A stretch of 34,983 bases of DNA from contig CANRDL010000011.1 in assembly GCA_947629405.1 (NCBI GenBank), positions 1 through 34,983 on the forward strand. The letters are read 5' to 3'. The DNA comes from an uncultured Bacilli bacterium (lineage in GTDB: Bacteria > Bacillota_I > Bacilli_A > RF39 > UBA660). The notes under the pieces were generated by a model. The model was given only the letters and a program-made list of their open reading frames with translations. It was not told the origin of the DNA and did not search any database. Positions within the stretch are counted from its first letter, which is position 1. Each line of letters opens with the position of its first letter. Shown in pieces: positions 21,665 to 29,280 of this stretch. Both the position numbers and the translations under genes were made by a program.

Positions 21665-23050
21665 ATGAATAATTTAAAAAAATATAATCAAAAGAGAAAT
21701 TTTAATAAAACTTCTGAACCAATTGGCAAAAAAGAAAAATCGAAAAAAAAATTAAGGTTTGTTGTTCAACATCATTTAGCTCGTAAAGATCATTATGATT
21801 TTCGATTGGAATGGAATGGTACTTTGAAAAGTTGGGCTGTTCCTAAAGGTCCTTCTTATAATCCCCAAGATAAAAGATTAGCTATTCAAGTTGAAGATCA
21901 TCCTCTAGAATATCGTAATTTTGAAGGAGTAATACCTAAAGGAGAATATGGTGGCGGAACAGTAATGATATTTGATGAAGGTTATTGGGAACCTTTATAT
22001 GAATCAAAAGAAAATGCTTTAAAATTTAATTTATATGGTAAAAGATTAAAAGGAAAATGGACATTAATTCACTTTAAAGATGATAATTGGCTTTTAATCA
22101 AAGAAAAAGATTCTATTAAAGGATTTAATGATATAAATAAATTTAAAACTAGTATAAAGACTGGAAAAACAATGAAAGAAATAGAAAATGGAAATAAGAA
22201 AGAAGATAATTGTCTTAAGAATATTAAAATATCTAATCCTGACAAAATTATTTTTAAAAACCCTAAAGTTACAAAACTTGACTTAGTAAATTATTATAAA
22301 AAAGTAGCTAAAAGAATGCTTCCATTTTTAGAAAAAAGAATTATAAGTACAATTAGATGTCCAGATGGTTTTAAGGGAGAAAAATTTTTTAAAAAACATT
22401 TTGAAAATATTAATCAAAACCTTAAAATGATAAAAATTAAAAATAAATCTTCCAAAGATGATGATTATTATTATATAACTGATATATGTGGTTTAATTTC
22501 TGAAGTGCAAATGAATAGTTATGAATTCCATACCTGGGGATGTAATGTTGATAATTTAAATCATCCTAATATTATGGTTTTTGATTTAGATCCTGATGAA
22601 AATATGAATTTAAAAAAAGTTCGTCAAGGTGTTAAAGATTTAAAAAGTATATTAGATGAATTTTCCTTAACATCTTTCTTAAAAACTAGTGGCGGCAAAG
22701 GATATCATGTTGTCGTACCACTAAACTCGATTAAAACATGGAAAGAATTTAGTAAAGTTGCTCAAAATATTGCTAAATTAATGGAAACAAGATGGCCTGA
22801 TAAGTATACCAGTAATATTCGTAAAGAAAAAAGAAAAGGAAAAATTTTTATTGATTGGCTTAGAAATACTAAAAGTTCAACTAGTGTCGCGCCCTATTCA
22901 GTAAGACTAAGAGAAAAAGCATATGTATCTATGCCTATTTCCTGGAAAGAATTAGATTCTGTAAAACCAAATGGCATTACTATAAAAGAAGCGTTAAAAA
23001 AAATAAAAAATAAAGATCCTTGGCAAAATTTTTTTGACATTAATCAATAA
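21665..23050 (+). CDS. LigD-like phosphoesterase-polymerase without ligase
   Basis: A 461-aa fusion of two modules of bacterial NHEJ protein LigD. ATG at 21665 follows GAGG. Residues ~25-170 are the 3'-phosphoesterase (PE) domain: QHHLARKDHYDFRLEW (35-50) and VEDHPLEY (76-83) carry the metal-binding His/Asp, and GEYGGG is at 93-98. Residues ~186-458 are the primase-polymerase (POL) domain: STIRCPDG (228-235), catalytic FDLDPD with D307/D309, SGGKGYH (342-348), FIDW with D397, and SVAPYSVRLR (407-416). The ATP-dependent ligase domain is absent, and no Ku or ligase gene is in the window. It would process and fill broken ends or gaps, with a ligase supplied elsewhere. Confidence 0.9.
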   Translation: MNNLKKYNQKRNFNKTSEPIGKKEKSKKKLRFVVQHHLARKDHYDFRLEWNGTLKSWAVPKGPSYNPQDKRLAIQVEDHPLEYRNFEGVIPKGEYGGGTVMIFDEGYWEPLYESKENALKFNLYGKRLKGKWTLIHFKDDNWLLIKEKDSIKGFNDINKFKTSIKTGKTMKEIENGNKKEDNCLKNIKISNPDKIIFKNPKVTKLDLVNYYKKVAKRMLPFLEKRIISTIRCPDGFKGEKFFKKHFENINQNLKMIKIKNKSSKDDDYYYITDICGLISEVQMNSYEFHTWGCNVDNLNHPNIMVFDLDPDENMNLKKVRQGVKDLKSILDEFSLTSFLKTSGGKGYHVVVPLNSIKTWKEFSKVAQNIAKLMETRWPDKYTSNIRKEKRKGKIFIDWLRNTKSSTSVAPYSVRLREKAYVSMPISWKELDSVKPNGITIKEALKKIKNKDPWQNFFDINQ

Positions 23051-23081
23051 AAAAAGTAACAATTTTGTTACTTTATTTTTT
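23051..23081. terminator. Bidirectional terminator between convergent genes
   Basis: AAAGTAACAA / TTGTTACTTT with a 2-nt loop, T-rich on both sides. Serves the LigD-like gene (plus) and the ClpB-like gene (minus). Confidence 0.75.
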
Positions 23082-23147
23082 AGATGAACCTAATACCTCC
23101 TATGGATATTATATTATGTTTTAAATACTATAGATGATTTTTTAATT

Positions 23148-24083
23148 TTATAAGGTTTCAATAACTTCATCAGAGTTTTTATCTTCTTCATCAAGTAAAT
23201 CTTTAAATTCTTCTTTAAATTTAGCTATTTCTTTTACTTTGACATCTTCATATACACTTTTACAATTTTCAATAGCCTTTAATACATCATGGATTAATAC
23301 TGATTTTCGATTTTCAAATAATGTATTAGAATAAGCACTTTGCATAATAGCAAGACAAATATCAGGATATCTTGAAGAAATCTCATAAATTCTTTTATAT
23401 TCATCAGTCATTTGAACAACAAATTCTACTATCTTCTGTTTGACAAAATCAGTATAGCCAAACTTAACACCTGTTTTCTTTTCAATTTTTGGCATAGTAC
23501 CCATTACTATTTTTACAGTATCTTCTTGATTAGATTCCGGAATATCTACTTTTATAAATCTTCTTAAAAATGCCCTATCTCTTAAGATATAAGTTTCATA
23601 TTCTTCATTAGTTGTGGCACCAATCATTTTAATAGTTCCACGGTCAAGTCCTGGTTTTAACATATTAGCAAAATCCATACTATTATTAGCATCTTTATTA
23701 ATTAAAAGATGAACTTCATCTATAAACAATATAACATTTGTTTCTTTTTTTAATTCTTCAATTAATAATTGTAAACGATTTTCTACTTGGCCTTCTGAAA
23801 CTGTTTCACCAAGTAAAGCAGTTATATTTATTCTAATAATTCTCCACCCTTTTAAGGCATCAGGAACTAAACCTTTTTGGATTCGATATGCTAATCCTTC
23901 CACTAATGCAGTTTTACCAACACCAGCTTTACCAACAAGTAAAGCACTTTTTTCTGGTGTTAATAATATTAAAATCATTTGTTTTATTTCTTCATCTCGA
24001 GCAATAGAAGGATCAGTAATATATTCTGTAGCAGTATATTCTTGACCATAATTTTTTAACATGCTTACTTTTTCTTGTTCCAT
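23148..24083 (-). CDS. Single-domain ClpA/ClpB-type AAA+ ATPase
   Basis: A 311-aa AAA+ protein equal to one D1 module of ClpA/ClpB/ClpC. ATG at 24083 follows AGGAAAGTGAT. Walker A GKAGVGKT (51-58), Walker B VILFIDEV (117-124), sensor-1 region GATTNEEY (155-162) and the arginine-finger pair RDRAFLRRF (168-176) are intact; the closest look is to the D1 block [17 protein letters not shown]...VPDALKG. The N-terminal Clp_N repeats, the M-domain and the D2 module are all missing, so it is not a normal disaggregase or ClpP partner. The charged C-terminus is coiled-coil-like. It lies 49 bp after murF with no terminator and is probably co-transcribed with it. Target unknown. Confidence 0.82.
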   Translation of the reverse strand: MEQEKVSMLKNYGQEYTATEYITDPSIARDEEIKQMILILLTPEKSALLVGKAGVGKTALVEGLAYRIQKGLVPDALKGWRIIRINITALLGETVSEGQVENRLQLLIEELKKETNVILFIDEVHLLINKDANNSMDFANMLKPGLDRGTIKMIGATTNEEYETYILRDRAFLRRFIKVDIPESNQEDTVKIVMGTMPKIEKKTGVKFGYTDFVKQKIVEFVVQMTDEYKRIYEISSRYPDICLAIMQSAYSNTLFENRKSVLIHDVLKAIENCKSVYEDVKVKEIAKFKEEFKDLLDEEDKNSDEVIETL

Positions 24084-24132
24084 ATTATCACTTTCCTAAA
24101 TTTAGTATATTATTTTTTTTCCATTTTAGCAA

Positions 24133-25503
24133 TTATAACTTATTAAAATATTCTTTAATCATATTAACAAGGTCGATTAATTTCATTCCATTTGATGCTT
24201 TAAATAAGACAGTATCATCTTTTTGTAAATTAGAAATTAAATAGGAATATGCCTCATTAATATTTGGAAAATAGCTTATATCTTCTTCCCTCATGCCTTC
24301 ATCAACAGCACTGAAAGCTATGTATTTAGAATAATCACCAATACAAATTAGTTTATCAATTTTTAATTTACCTACTATACAACCTACATCATGATGAATT
24401 TTTTTAGAAAATTCTCCTAATTCTAAAATATCACCAAGAACGGCTATTTTTCGTTTGCCATCTTGCACTTTTAAAAAATTTAAAGCCTCTTGCATTGATT
24501 CTAAATTAGCATTATAAGCATCATTTATAATGTTTATTTGCTTGGCTGTTTTTATAACTTCTAATCTATTTTTAGCAAGATGAAAAGTTTTTATTCCAGC
24601 AATTATTTTATTATCTTCTATATTTAAAGTTTTTCCAACTGCATAGGCTAATAAACTGTTATAAACAAAAGCATCTCCCGGTATTAAAATCTCAACTTTA
24701 TTATTATTTAACTTATAAGTTGAAGAATTATTGTATCTTTCAATATTTTGAGCCATATAGTCACTTTTATTGTTTATACCCACAGTAATTATTTTTTGAT
24801 TATTTATTTTTAAATTATTTAACATATCATTATCATTATTGATAATTAAAATGCTATTTTCTTTCATTCCATCAATTATTTCTAATTTAGCTTTTAAAAT
24901 ATTTTCACGAGATCCTAATTTGCCAATATGAGCTGTTCCTATATTAGTAATAACGCCAATCGTGGGTTTGGCAATATTAGAAAGTAAAGATATTTCGCCA
25001 AGAGAATTCATACCTAATTCTAGTACTAGTACTTCTTCATCTTGCAGTTTTAAAATTGTAAAAGGTAGCCCAATACCATTATTTTGATTACCTTCTGTAT
25101 TTAAAACCTTATACTTTTGAGAAACAACATTAGTAATAATATCTTTTGTACTTGTTTTTCCGACACTGCCAGTTATAGCTATTACGGGAATATTATATAA
25201 ACTTCTTTTATATGCCGCAATATCCTGCAAAGCTTTTACTGAATCTTCAACTAAAATTATAGTATTCTCTTTTGTTTTTATACAATTTTCATCATCAATA
25301 ATTGCTGCTTTTGCTCCTTTTTTAAAAGCATCTTCATAAAATTTATTACCATCAAAATTTTTACCTTTAATAGCAATGTACAAATCACCATTTTTAATAG
25401 TTCTTGTATCTTTAGAATAATTAATTATTTCTAGATTTTTATTTCCACAAATTAATGTACCTTTAGTACATTTTAATATATCGTCAATTGTTAAATTTTT
25501 CAT
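24133..25503 (-). CDS. murF: UDP-N-acetylmuramoyl-tripeptide-D-Ala-D-Ala ligase
   Basis: Cytoplasmic Mur ligase that adds D-Ala-D-Ala to the UDP-MurNAc tripeptide, the last step of the soluble peptidoglycan precursor. The 456-aa form starts at ATG 25503 after GAGAGGAAAC; the longer frame to 25560 crosses a TG-G-TATATT promoter element. N-terminal substrate domain SRDTRTI-type block (YSKDTRTIKNGDLYIAIKG, 29-47), ATP loop ITGSVGKTSTK (110-120), NEGN-like NTEGNQNNGIGLP, and C-terminal LGDILELGEFSKKIHHDVG are typical MurF. The ClpB-like AAA gene follows downstream. Confidence 0.95.
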   Translation of the reverse strand: MKNLTIDDILKCTKGTLICGNKNLEIINYSKDTRTIKNGDLYIAIKGKNFDGNKFYEDAFKKGAKAAIIDDENCIKTKENTIILVEDSVKALQDIAAYKRSLYNIPVIAITGSVGKTSTKDIITNVVSQKYKVLNTEGNQNNGIGLPFTILKLQDEEVLVLELGMNSLGEISLLSNIAKPTIGVITNIGTAHIGKLGSRENILKAKLEIIDGMKENSILIINNDNDMLNNLKINNQKIITVGINNKSDYMAQNIERYNNSSTYKLNNNKVEILIPGDAFVYNSLLAYAVGKTLNIEDNKIIAGIKTFHLAKNRLEVIKTAKQINIINDAYNANLESMQEALNFLKVQDGKRKIAVLGDILELGEFSKKIHHDVGCIVGKLKIDKLICIGDYSKYIAFSAVDEGMREEDISYFPNINEAYSYLISNLQKDDTVLFKASNGMKLIDLVNMIKEYFNKL

Positions 25504-25568
25504 ATCCAGTTTCCTCTCTAATAAAAATATACCATGAAATGTATAATTTTTGTAAAACAATTTATATA

Positions 25569-25588
25569 TTTGTAAAATATTTTACAAA
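25569..25588. promoter_or_regulatory. 20-bp perfect palindrome between divergent genes
   Basis: TTTGTAAAATATTTTACAAA at 25569-25588, with a further half-site TTTGTAAAA about 20 bp to the left (25549-25557). It lies between murF (left) and the 127-aa gene (right). Perfect symmetry plus a phased half-site suggests a regulator-binding site. AT-rich composition makes chance palindromes more likely, so confidence is moderate. Confidence 0.4.
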
Positions 25589-25652
25589 ATATAAATAATT
25601 CTTTTATTTTTATTTCTTATATTATATAATTTATTTGCAGGGGAATAAATTT

Positions 25653-26036
25653 ATGAATAGTGAAATAATTTTAAATTTAATTTATTATTTAAATAAACTT
25701 TATATGAATGATTATAAACGATATCCTCGTTTAGATTTTAAAGAAGGAAAATGTCTTTATTTTGCTAAAATTTTAAAAAATATTATTAATGATGGCTATA
25801 TTCAAGCTAATGATGAACATTGTGTATTTGTATATAATGATATAGCTTATGACATTTCGGGAATAGTAGATATAAATAAGTACCCATATAATTATGATAC
25901 TGATCCATATACCCATAATTGGACAGATGATTTTTTAGCACCAAAAGATAAAGAAACTATCCAATTTTTCGATCAAGTAATTAATCATTTAACTGAAAAC
26001 GGAATTAAATATTTAAAAAAATATTATTATAATTAA
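25653..26036 (+). CDS. Unknown protein with possible Cys-His-Asp triad
   Basis: A 127-aa soluble protein. ATG at 25653 follows AGGGGAAT; the frame can be extended to TTG 25635, but that lies upstream of the RBS. The central part reads FKEGKCLYFAKILKNI (29-44), then DEHCVFVYNDIAYDISG (54-70). The order Cys34, His56, Asp67, with Cys at a helix start and His and Asp on neighbouring strands, is the pattern of transglutaminase-like/papain-fold enzymes. This is a motif-level guess. The aromatic, acidic C-terminus carries DPYTHNWTDDFL. Divergent from murF behind a palindromic site. Confidence 0.7.
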   Translation: MNSEIILNLIYYLNKLYMNDYKRYPRLDFKEGKCLYFAKILKNIINDGYIQANDEHCVFVYNDIAYDISGIVDINKYPYNYDTDPYTHNWTDDFLAPKDKETIQFFDQVINHLTENGIKYLKKYYYN

Positions 26037-26098
26037 ACTAATTTAAAAATATGAATTTTTATTAAGATAATGTATATAATTTATTGTATAAAAAAATA

Positions 26099-26126
26099 TT
26101 TACTTTTTTTAAAAATAAAGTATAAT
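26099..26126 (+). promoter_or_regulatory. Promoter of the 228-aa gene
   Basis: TTTACT (26099-26104), 16-bp spacer, TATAAT (26121-26126). It places the transcript start near 26133 and supports the ATG at 26160 over upstream in-frame starts. Confidence 0.65.
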
Positions 26127-26159
26127 ATATATTACATTAAGAAAGGAAAAATTATAAAA

Positions 26160-26846
26160 ATGGAAAATATAAATAATATACAATATTTTTTAGTCAAAAT
26201 AGGTTTTAAAAATATAGATCCTACTTTATTTACTACGCTTGCTGTTATGCTTAAAAACAATTTGCCTACTTTATTAGGTGAAGATTTTACATTTGATATT
26301 GAAAAAAATAACAAAATTGACGATGACAATACAAAAGTTATTGGATATGATTTAAAAATAAATTCTAATTTTGATAAAAATCAACTTGATGTAGAAATCC
26401 TACCTAATAAACAAATAACTATCTATAATAAAAATTTAAATAAAGAATTAAAAGCTATAATAACTTCTGAGGAAGAAATTGTTATGTCTAACAAAACATT
26501 TGAAGGTAATGAGGTTTTTAATCAAACTATTTATATTAGAAAAAGCAATGAAACATTACCAGTAATATACATAACTGAACAAGGAGATAATACTAAAACA
26601 AATACTGTTTTTGAATCAAAAGGTACTGCTTTTAAAACTGGACAAGAATATATAATGCAGTATTATAAAAATATTGCCAAAGATTTTGAAGGTCATAAAT
26701 ATTATACTAGATATGTATATGGAAATGATCCACAAGATATAGCCAGATATTGTAGTGAAATTTTTAAATCATTAGATAATTTTAAGAAAAAAGAAAACGA
26801 GAAAAATAATACTAAGAAAAAAAGAAGAGGAAGAAAAAGGAAGTAA
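26160..26846 (+). CDS. Unknown protein with basic C-terminal tail
   Basis: A 228-aa soluble protein. ATG at 26160 follows AAGGA; upstream in-frame Met codons precede the promoter. Residues 1-195 alternate short beta strands with polar loops (VIGYDLKINS, DVEILPNKQITIYN, VIYITEQGDNTKTNTVFES). Residues ~200-228 are coiled-coil-like, ending in a run of Lys and Arg (KKKRRGRKRK) of the kind that binds nucleic acid or acidic surfaces. No known domain recognised. It is monocistronic, with a palindromic terminator overlapping its stop, and lies just before tRNA-Asn. Confidence 0.75.
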   Translation: MENINNIQYFLVKIGFKNIDPTLFTTLAVMLKNNLPTLLGEDFTFDIEKNNKIDDDNTKVIGYDLKINSNFDKNQLDVEILPNKQITIYNKNLNKELKAIITSEEEIVMSNKTFEGNEVFNQTIYIRKSNETLPVIYITEQGDNTKTNTVFESKGTAFKTGQEYIMQYYKNIAKDFEGHKYYTRYVYGNDPQDIARYCSEIFKSLDNFKKKENEKNNTKKKRRGRKRK

Positions 26847-26864
26847 ATATTTACTTCCTTTTAA
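26837..26864 (+). terminator. Terminator of the 228-aa gene
   Basis: GGAAGTAAAT / ATTTACTTCC palindrome followed by TTTT; contains the TAA stop. Confidence 0.7.
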
Positions 26865-26871
26865 AAAATAT

Positions 26872-26901
26872 TTGACAAAGCTATAATATATATTATATAA
26901 T
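26872..26901 (+). promoter_or_regulatory. tRNA-Asn promoter
   Basis: TTGACA (26872-26877), 18-bp spacer, TATAAT (26896-26901), 12 bases before the tRNA. Confidence 0.75.
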
Positions 26902-26912
26902 TAATGAGCAAT

Positions 26913-26988
26913 GCCCGATTAGCTCAGTCGGTAGAGCGCACGGCTGTTAACCGTTAGGTCGTAGGTTCGAGTCCTACATCGGGCGCCA
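26913..26988 (+). tRNA. tRNA-Asn (anticodon GTT)
   Basis: 76 nt with encoded CCA. Acceptor GCCCGAT / ATCGGGC, discriminator G, D-arm GCTC-AGTCGGTA-GAGC, anticodon stem ACGG / CCGT with loop CTGTTAA (GTT), and TPsiC arm GTAGG-TTCGAGT-CCTAC. Confidence 0.97.
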
Positions 26989-26997
26989 TTTAAAAAT

Positions 26998-27025
26998 TAA
27001 ACAAACATTATGTTTGTTTTTTTTT
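26998..27025 (+). terminator. Terminator of tRNA-Asn
   Basis: AACAAACAT / ATGTTTGTT with one unpaired T in the loop region, then a long T run. Confidence 0.75.
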
Positions 27026-27029
27026 ATAA

Positions 27030-27058
27030 AAAAATACTTCCTTTATTGGAAGTATTAT
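27030..27058 (-). terminator. Terminator of the slipin gene
   Basis: AATACTTCC, loop, GGAAGTATT, read leftward into TTTTTTTATAAA; overlaps the slipin stop. Confidence 0.7.
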
Positions 27059-27795
27059 TTTTTGGAAGCTTTTCCTTTCATTGCTTCTAATATTTCTACT
27101 GGTAAAGCAAATATAACTGTATTAGATTGATCAGAAGATATATCATTTATTGTTGATAAAGTTCTTAAATGCAAAGCCCCAGGTGTTCCAGCCATAGTTT
27201 TGGCAGCCTTTGCTAAGTTTTGAGAAGCTTCAACCTCACCTGCTGCTTTAGTAATTACTGCTTCCTTTTCTCTTTCTGCTTCAGCAACTTTAGCAATTAC
27301 TCTTTTCATTTCTTCAGGTAAAGAAACATCTTTAAGTTCTACATTTTCAACTTTTATTCCCCATTCATCTGATGCTTTATCTACTATTTTGCAAATTTGT
27401 TCACTAATCATTTCTCTATTAGATAATAATTCATCTAAAGTTACGGAACCAACTGCATTACGCATAGTAGTTTGGGCAAGTTGCGATACAGCAAAATTAG
27501 AATTTTCAACAGCCAAAACCGATTTTGAAGCATCAAAGATATGATAATATAAAACAGCATTAATTTTAACTGAAACATTATCTTTAGTAATTGCTTCTTG
27601 TTCGGGAACATCAACTGTTTTTACTCTTATATCAACTTTTCTACAACTTTGAAAAATAGGAAAAACTATGTGCCATCCAGGATTTAATATTTTAGTAAAC
27701 TTACCTAAACAAAATTTAATTCCCCTTTCATATTCATTAACTTGTTTGATAGAAACTAAAATAATAATTATAATAACTAAAAAAACTAAAAACAT
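27055..27795 (-). CDS. Slipin, SPFH/band-7 membrane-scaffold protein
   Basis: A 246-aa stomatin-like protein that oligomerises at the membrane and organises microdomains. ATG at 27795 follows AAAGGAG. Residues 1-16 are an N-terminal membrane hairpin (FLVFLVIIIIILVS). QVNEYERGIKFCLGKF and NPGWHIVFP, then VDVPEQEAITKDNVSVKINAVLYY, are the slipin SPFH signature. The C-terminal half holds the coiled coil AKVAEAEREKEAVITKAAGEVEAS. Bacterial slipins usually pair with an NfeD protease-like gene; none adjoins it here. It is divergent from the VanY-like gene. Confidence 0.93.
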   Translation of the reverse strand: MFLVFLVIIIIILVSIKQVNEYERGIKFCLGKFTKILNPGWHIVFPIFQSCRKVDIRVKTVDVPEQEAITKDNVSVKINAVLYYHIFDASKSVLAVENSNFAVSQLAQTTMRNAVGSVTLDELLSNREMISEQICKIVDKASDEWGIKVENVELKDVSLPEEMKRVIAKVAEAEREKEAVITKAAGEVEASQNLAKAAKTMAGTPGALHLRTLSTINDISSDQSNTVIFALPVEILEAMKGKASKK

Positions 27796-27835
27796 ACATA
27801 CTCCTTTCCCCTATATTATATCATATTTAATTTTA

Positions 27836-27864
27836 TTGCAAAAAATATAATTTATTATTATAAT
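27836..27864 (+). promoter_or_regulatory. Promoter of the VanY-like gene
   Basis: TTGCAA (27836-27841), 17-bp spacer, TATAAT (27859-27864). The predicted start is only ~10 bases before the ATG, overlapping GAGGTAAG, so the leader is very short. Confidence 0.7.
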
Positions 27865-27881
27865 AAAATTGAGGTAAGCGT

Positions 27882-28826
27882 ATGAAATTAAAGAAAAATG
27901 TTAAAATTTTTTTAATACTTTTCATCGTAGTATTTATAGTTATTTTTGGTGGTATTAAATTAACTAAATATATTATTTATATCAATTCTGATACTTATAA
28001 ATTATTAAATAGAGGTTATTCGGAAAAAGAAGTAAAATTATTTATAAAAATATTAGATGAAAAAAGAATAAAAAAACTAGAAAATTCGCGAAAAAATGAA
28101 CAATTATATAATATCTTAAAACAAAAATATTTTATGAAAAAAAACTTATCTAAATATGAAAAATACTTAGAAGATAATCCTAAAACAAGTTATAAAGATG
28201 TAATTGCAATAATTAATACTAAAGCTAATTACAATTGGTATAATAAAAAACAAACTAAAAAAACTGATATGTCTAAAAAAGATTTAATATTAGTAAACAA
28301 ATTTAATTATTTAGATGAAAATTATGAGCCAAACGATTTAAAAAAGATATCATTACAATATGCCTACAACGATAACATTATAAGAGAACATGTAAAAGAA
28401 GCCTATGAAAAAATGGCCAAAGATGCTAAAAATAAAGGTATTAAATTAATAGCTTCTTCATCATACAGAGATTATAAATCTCAAGATATTTTATATGAAA
28501 GATATAAAGTTCAAAAAGGAACTGAAGAAGCTGACAATGTATCAGCAAGACCAGGATTTTCAGAACATCAAACTGGATTAACACTAGATATTTTAACCGA
28601 TAATATTACAATGAGTGAATTTGAAAATACTGACGAATTTAAATGGTTAATAAAAAATGCTTATAAATATGGCTTTATACTACGATATCCTAAAAATAAA
28701 ACTTACATAACTGGTTATTCATACGAAGCATGGCATTATCGATATGTTGGCAAAAAAGTTGCCGAAATTATTCATAAAGAAAATATAACATTTGATGAAT
28801 ATTATGCCTATTATATAGAAAAATAA
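27882..28826 (+). CDS. D-Ala-D-Ala carboxypeptidase, VanY-like (M15B)
   Basis: A 314-aa membrane-anchored zinc peptidase trimming peptidoglycan stem peptides. ATG at 27882 follows GAGGTAAG. A single N-terminal helix (residues ~8-33) anchors it outside. Residues 40-150 are a helical, Lys-rich stalk. The M15B catalytic domain is ~165-312: ASSSYRDYKSQ (191-201), the zinc motif SEHQTGLTLD with H229 and D236, catalytic E282 and third ligand H285 in EAWHYRYVG. VanY-type enzymes in vancomycin-resistant strains need vanS/R/H/A genes; none is here, so housekeeping cell-wall maturation is the likely role. Confidence 0.92.
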   Translation: MKLKKNVKIFLILFIVVFIVIFGGIKLTKYIIYINSDTYKLLNRGYSEKEVKLFIKILDEKRIKKLENSRKNEQLYNILKQKYFMKKNLSKYEKYLEDNPKTSYKDVIAIINTKANYNWYNKKQTKKTDMSKKDLILVNKFNYLDENYEPNDLKKISLQYAYNDNIIREHVKEAYEKMAKDAKNKGIKLIASSSYRDYKSQDILYERYKVQKGTEEADNVSARPGFSEHQTGLTLDILTDNITMSEFENTDEFKWLIKNAYKYGFILRYPKNKTYITGYSYEAWHYRYVGKKVAEIIHKENITFDEYYAYYIEK

Positions 28827-28856
28827 ATCAGTTTAAAAAAACTGATTTTTATTTGC
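28826..28856. terminator. Bidirectional terminator between convergent genes
   Basis: AAATCAGTTT / AACTGATTTTT with an A-rich loop; serves the VanY-like gene (plus) and the small lipoprotein gene (minus). Confidence 0.75.
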
Positions 28857-29280
28857 ATTGTGCTCCCATTTTTACATAAGAATCTATTAATTTTGTATAG
28901 TCAATTTTATTGTTGACAATAATATTTTTAAATGATGAATTATCTTTAGCCAATTTTGAAATATTTATTTTAGAATAATCGTAATTTACTACTAAATCAA
29001 TATATTTAGTAGTTTTATTTATATTATAAACTACTCCACCATATTTTTCGCCAAAAGATTTATATGTTTCATTTAATCTTATATTTAGATTATCTATATA
29101 TTCTTCATCATTATTAGCATAATGTTTTCTTAATATTACCTTATTTACTTTATTATTTTGGGAAAATATTTGATATTTGGTATTATTATTTAAAACACAG
29201 TTAATTTCTTGTTGATTATTTTTACAACCAGTTACAAATAATAATAAAAGGGTTAAAAGACACATAGAAATTTTTTTCAT
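28849..29280 (-). CDS. Small lipoprotein, DUF1307/YehR-like
   Basis: A 143-aa lipoprotein: MKKISMCLLTLLLLFVTGC gives lipid-modified Cys19. The mature domain has short beta strands and two conserved-looking segments, KYGGVVYNINKTTKYIDLVVNYDYSKINISKL-type spacing, then YTKLIDSYVKMGAQCK. This resembles the YehR/DUF1307 lipoproteins but the match is only partial. Its ATG (28280-series end at 29280) overlaps the TAA of the phosphomannomutase-type gene as TAATG, so translation is coupled. Role unknown. Confidence 0.8.
   Translation of the reverse strand: MKKISMCLLTLLLLFVTGCKNNQQEINCVLNNNTKYQIFSQNNKVNKVILRKHYANNDEEYIDNLNIRLNETYKSFGEKYGGVVYNINKTTKYIDLVVNYDYSKINISKLAKDNSSFKNIIVNNKIDYTKLIDSYVKMGAQCK

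Noticed and set aside
23085-23100. AGGAGGTATTAGG on the minus strand after the ClpB-like gene
   Set aside because: A good RBS sequence, but no start codon with an open frame follows before the terminator.
27882-28826. VanY-like gene as part of a vancomycin-resistance cluster
   Set aside because: No vanR/S/H/A/X-type genes adjoin it; M15B carboxypeptidases are common housekeeping enzymes.
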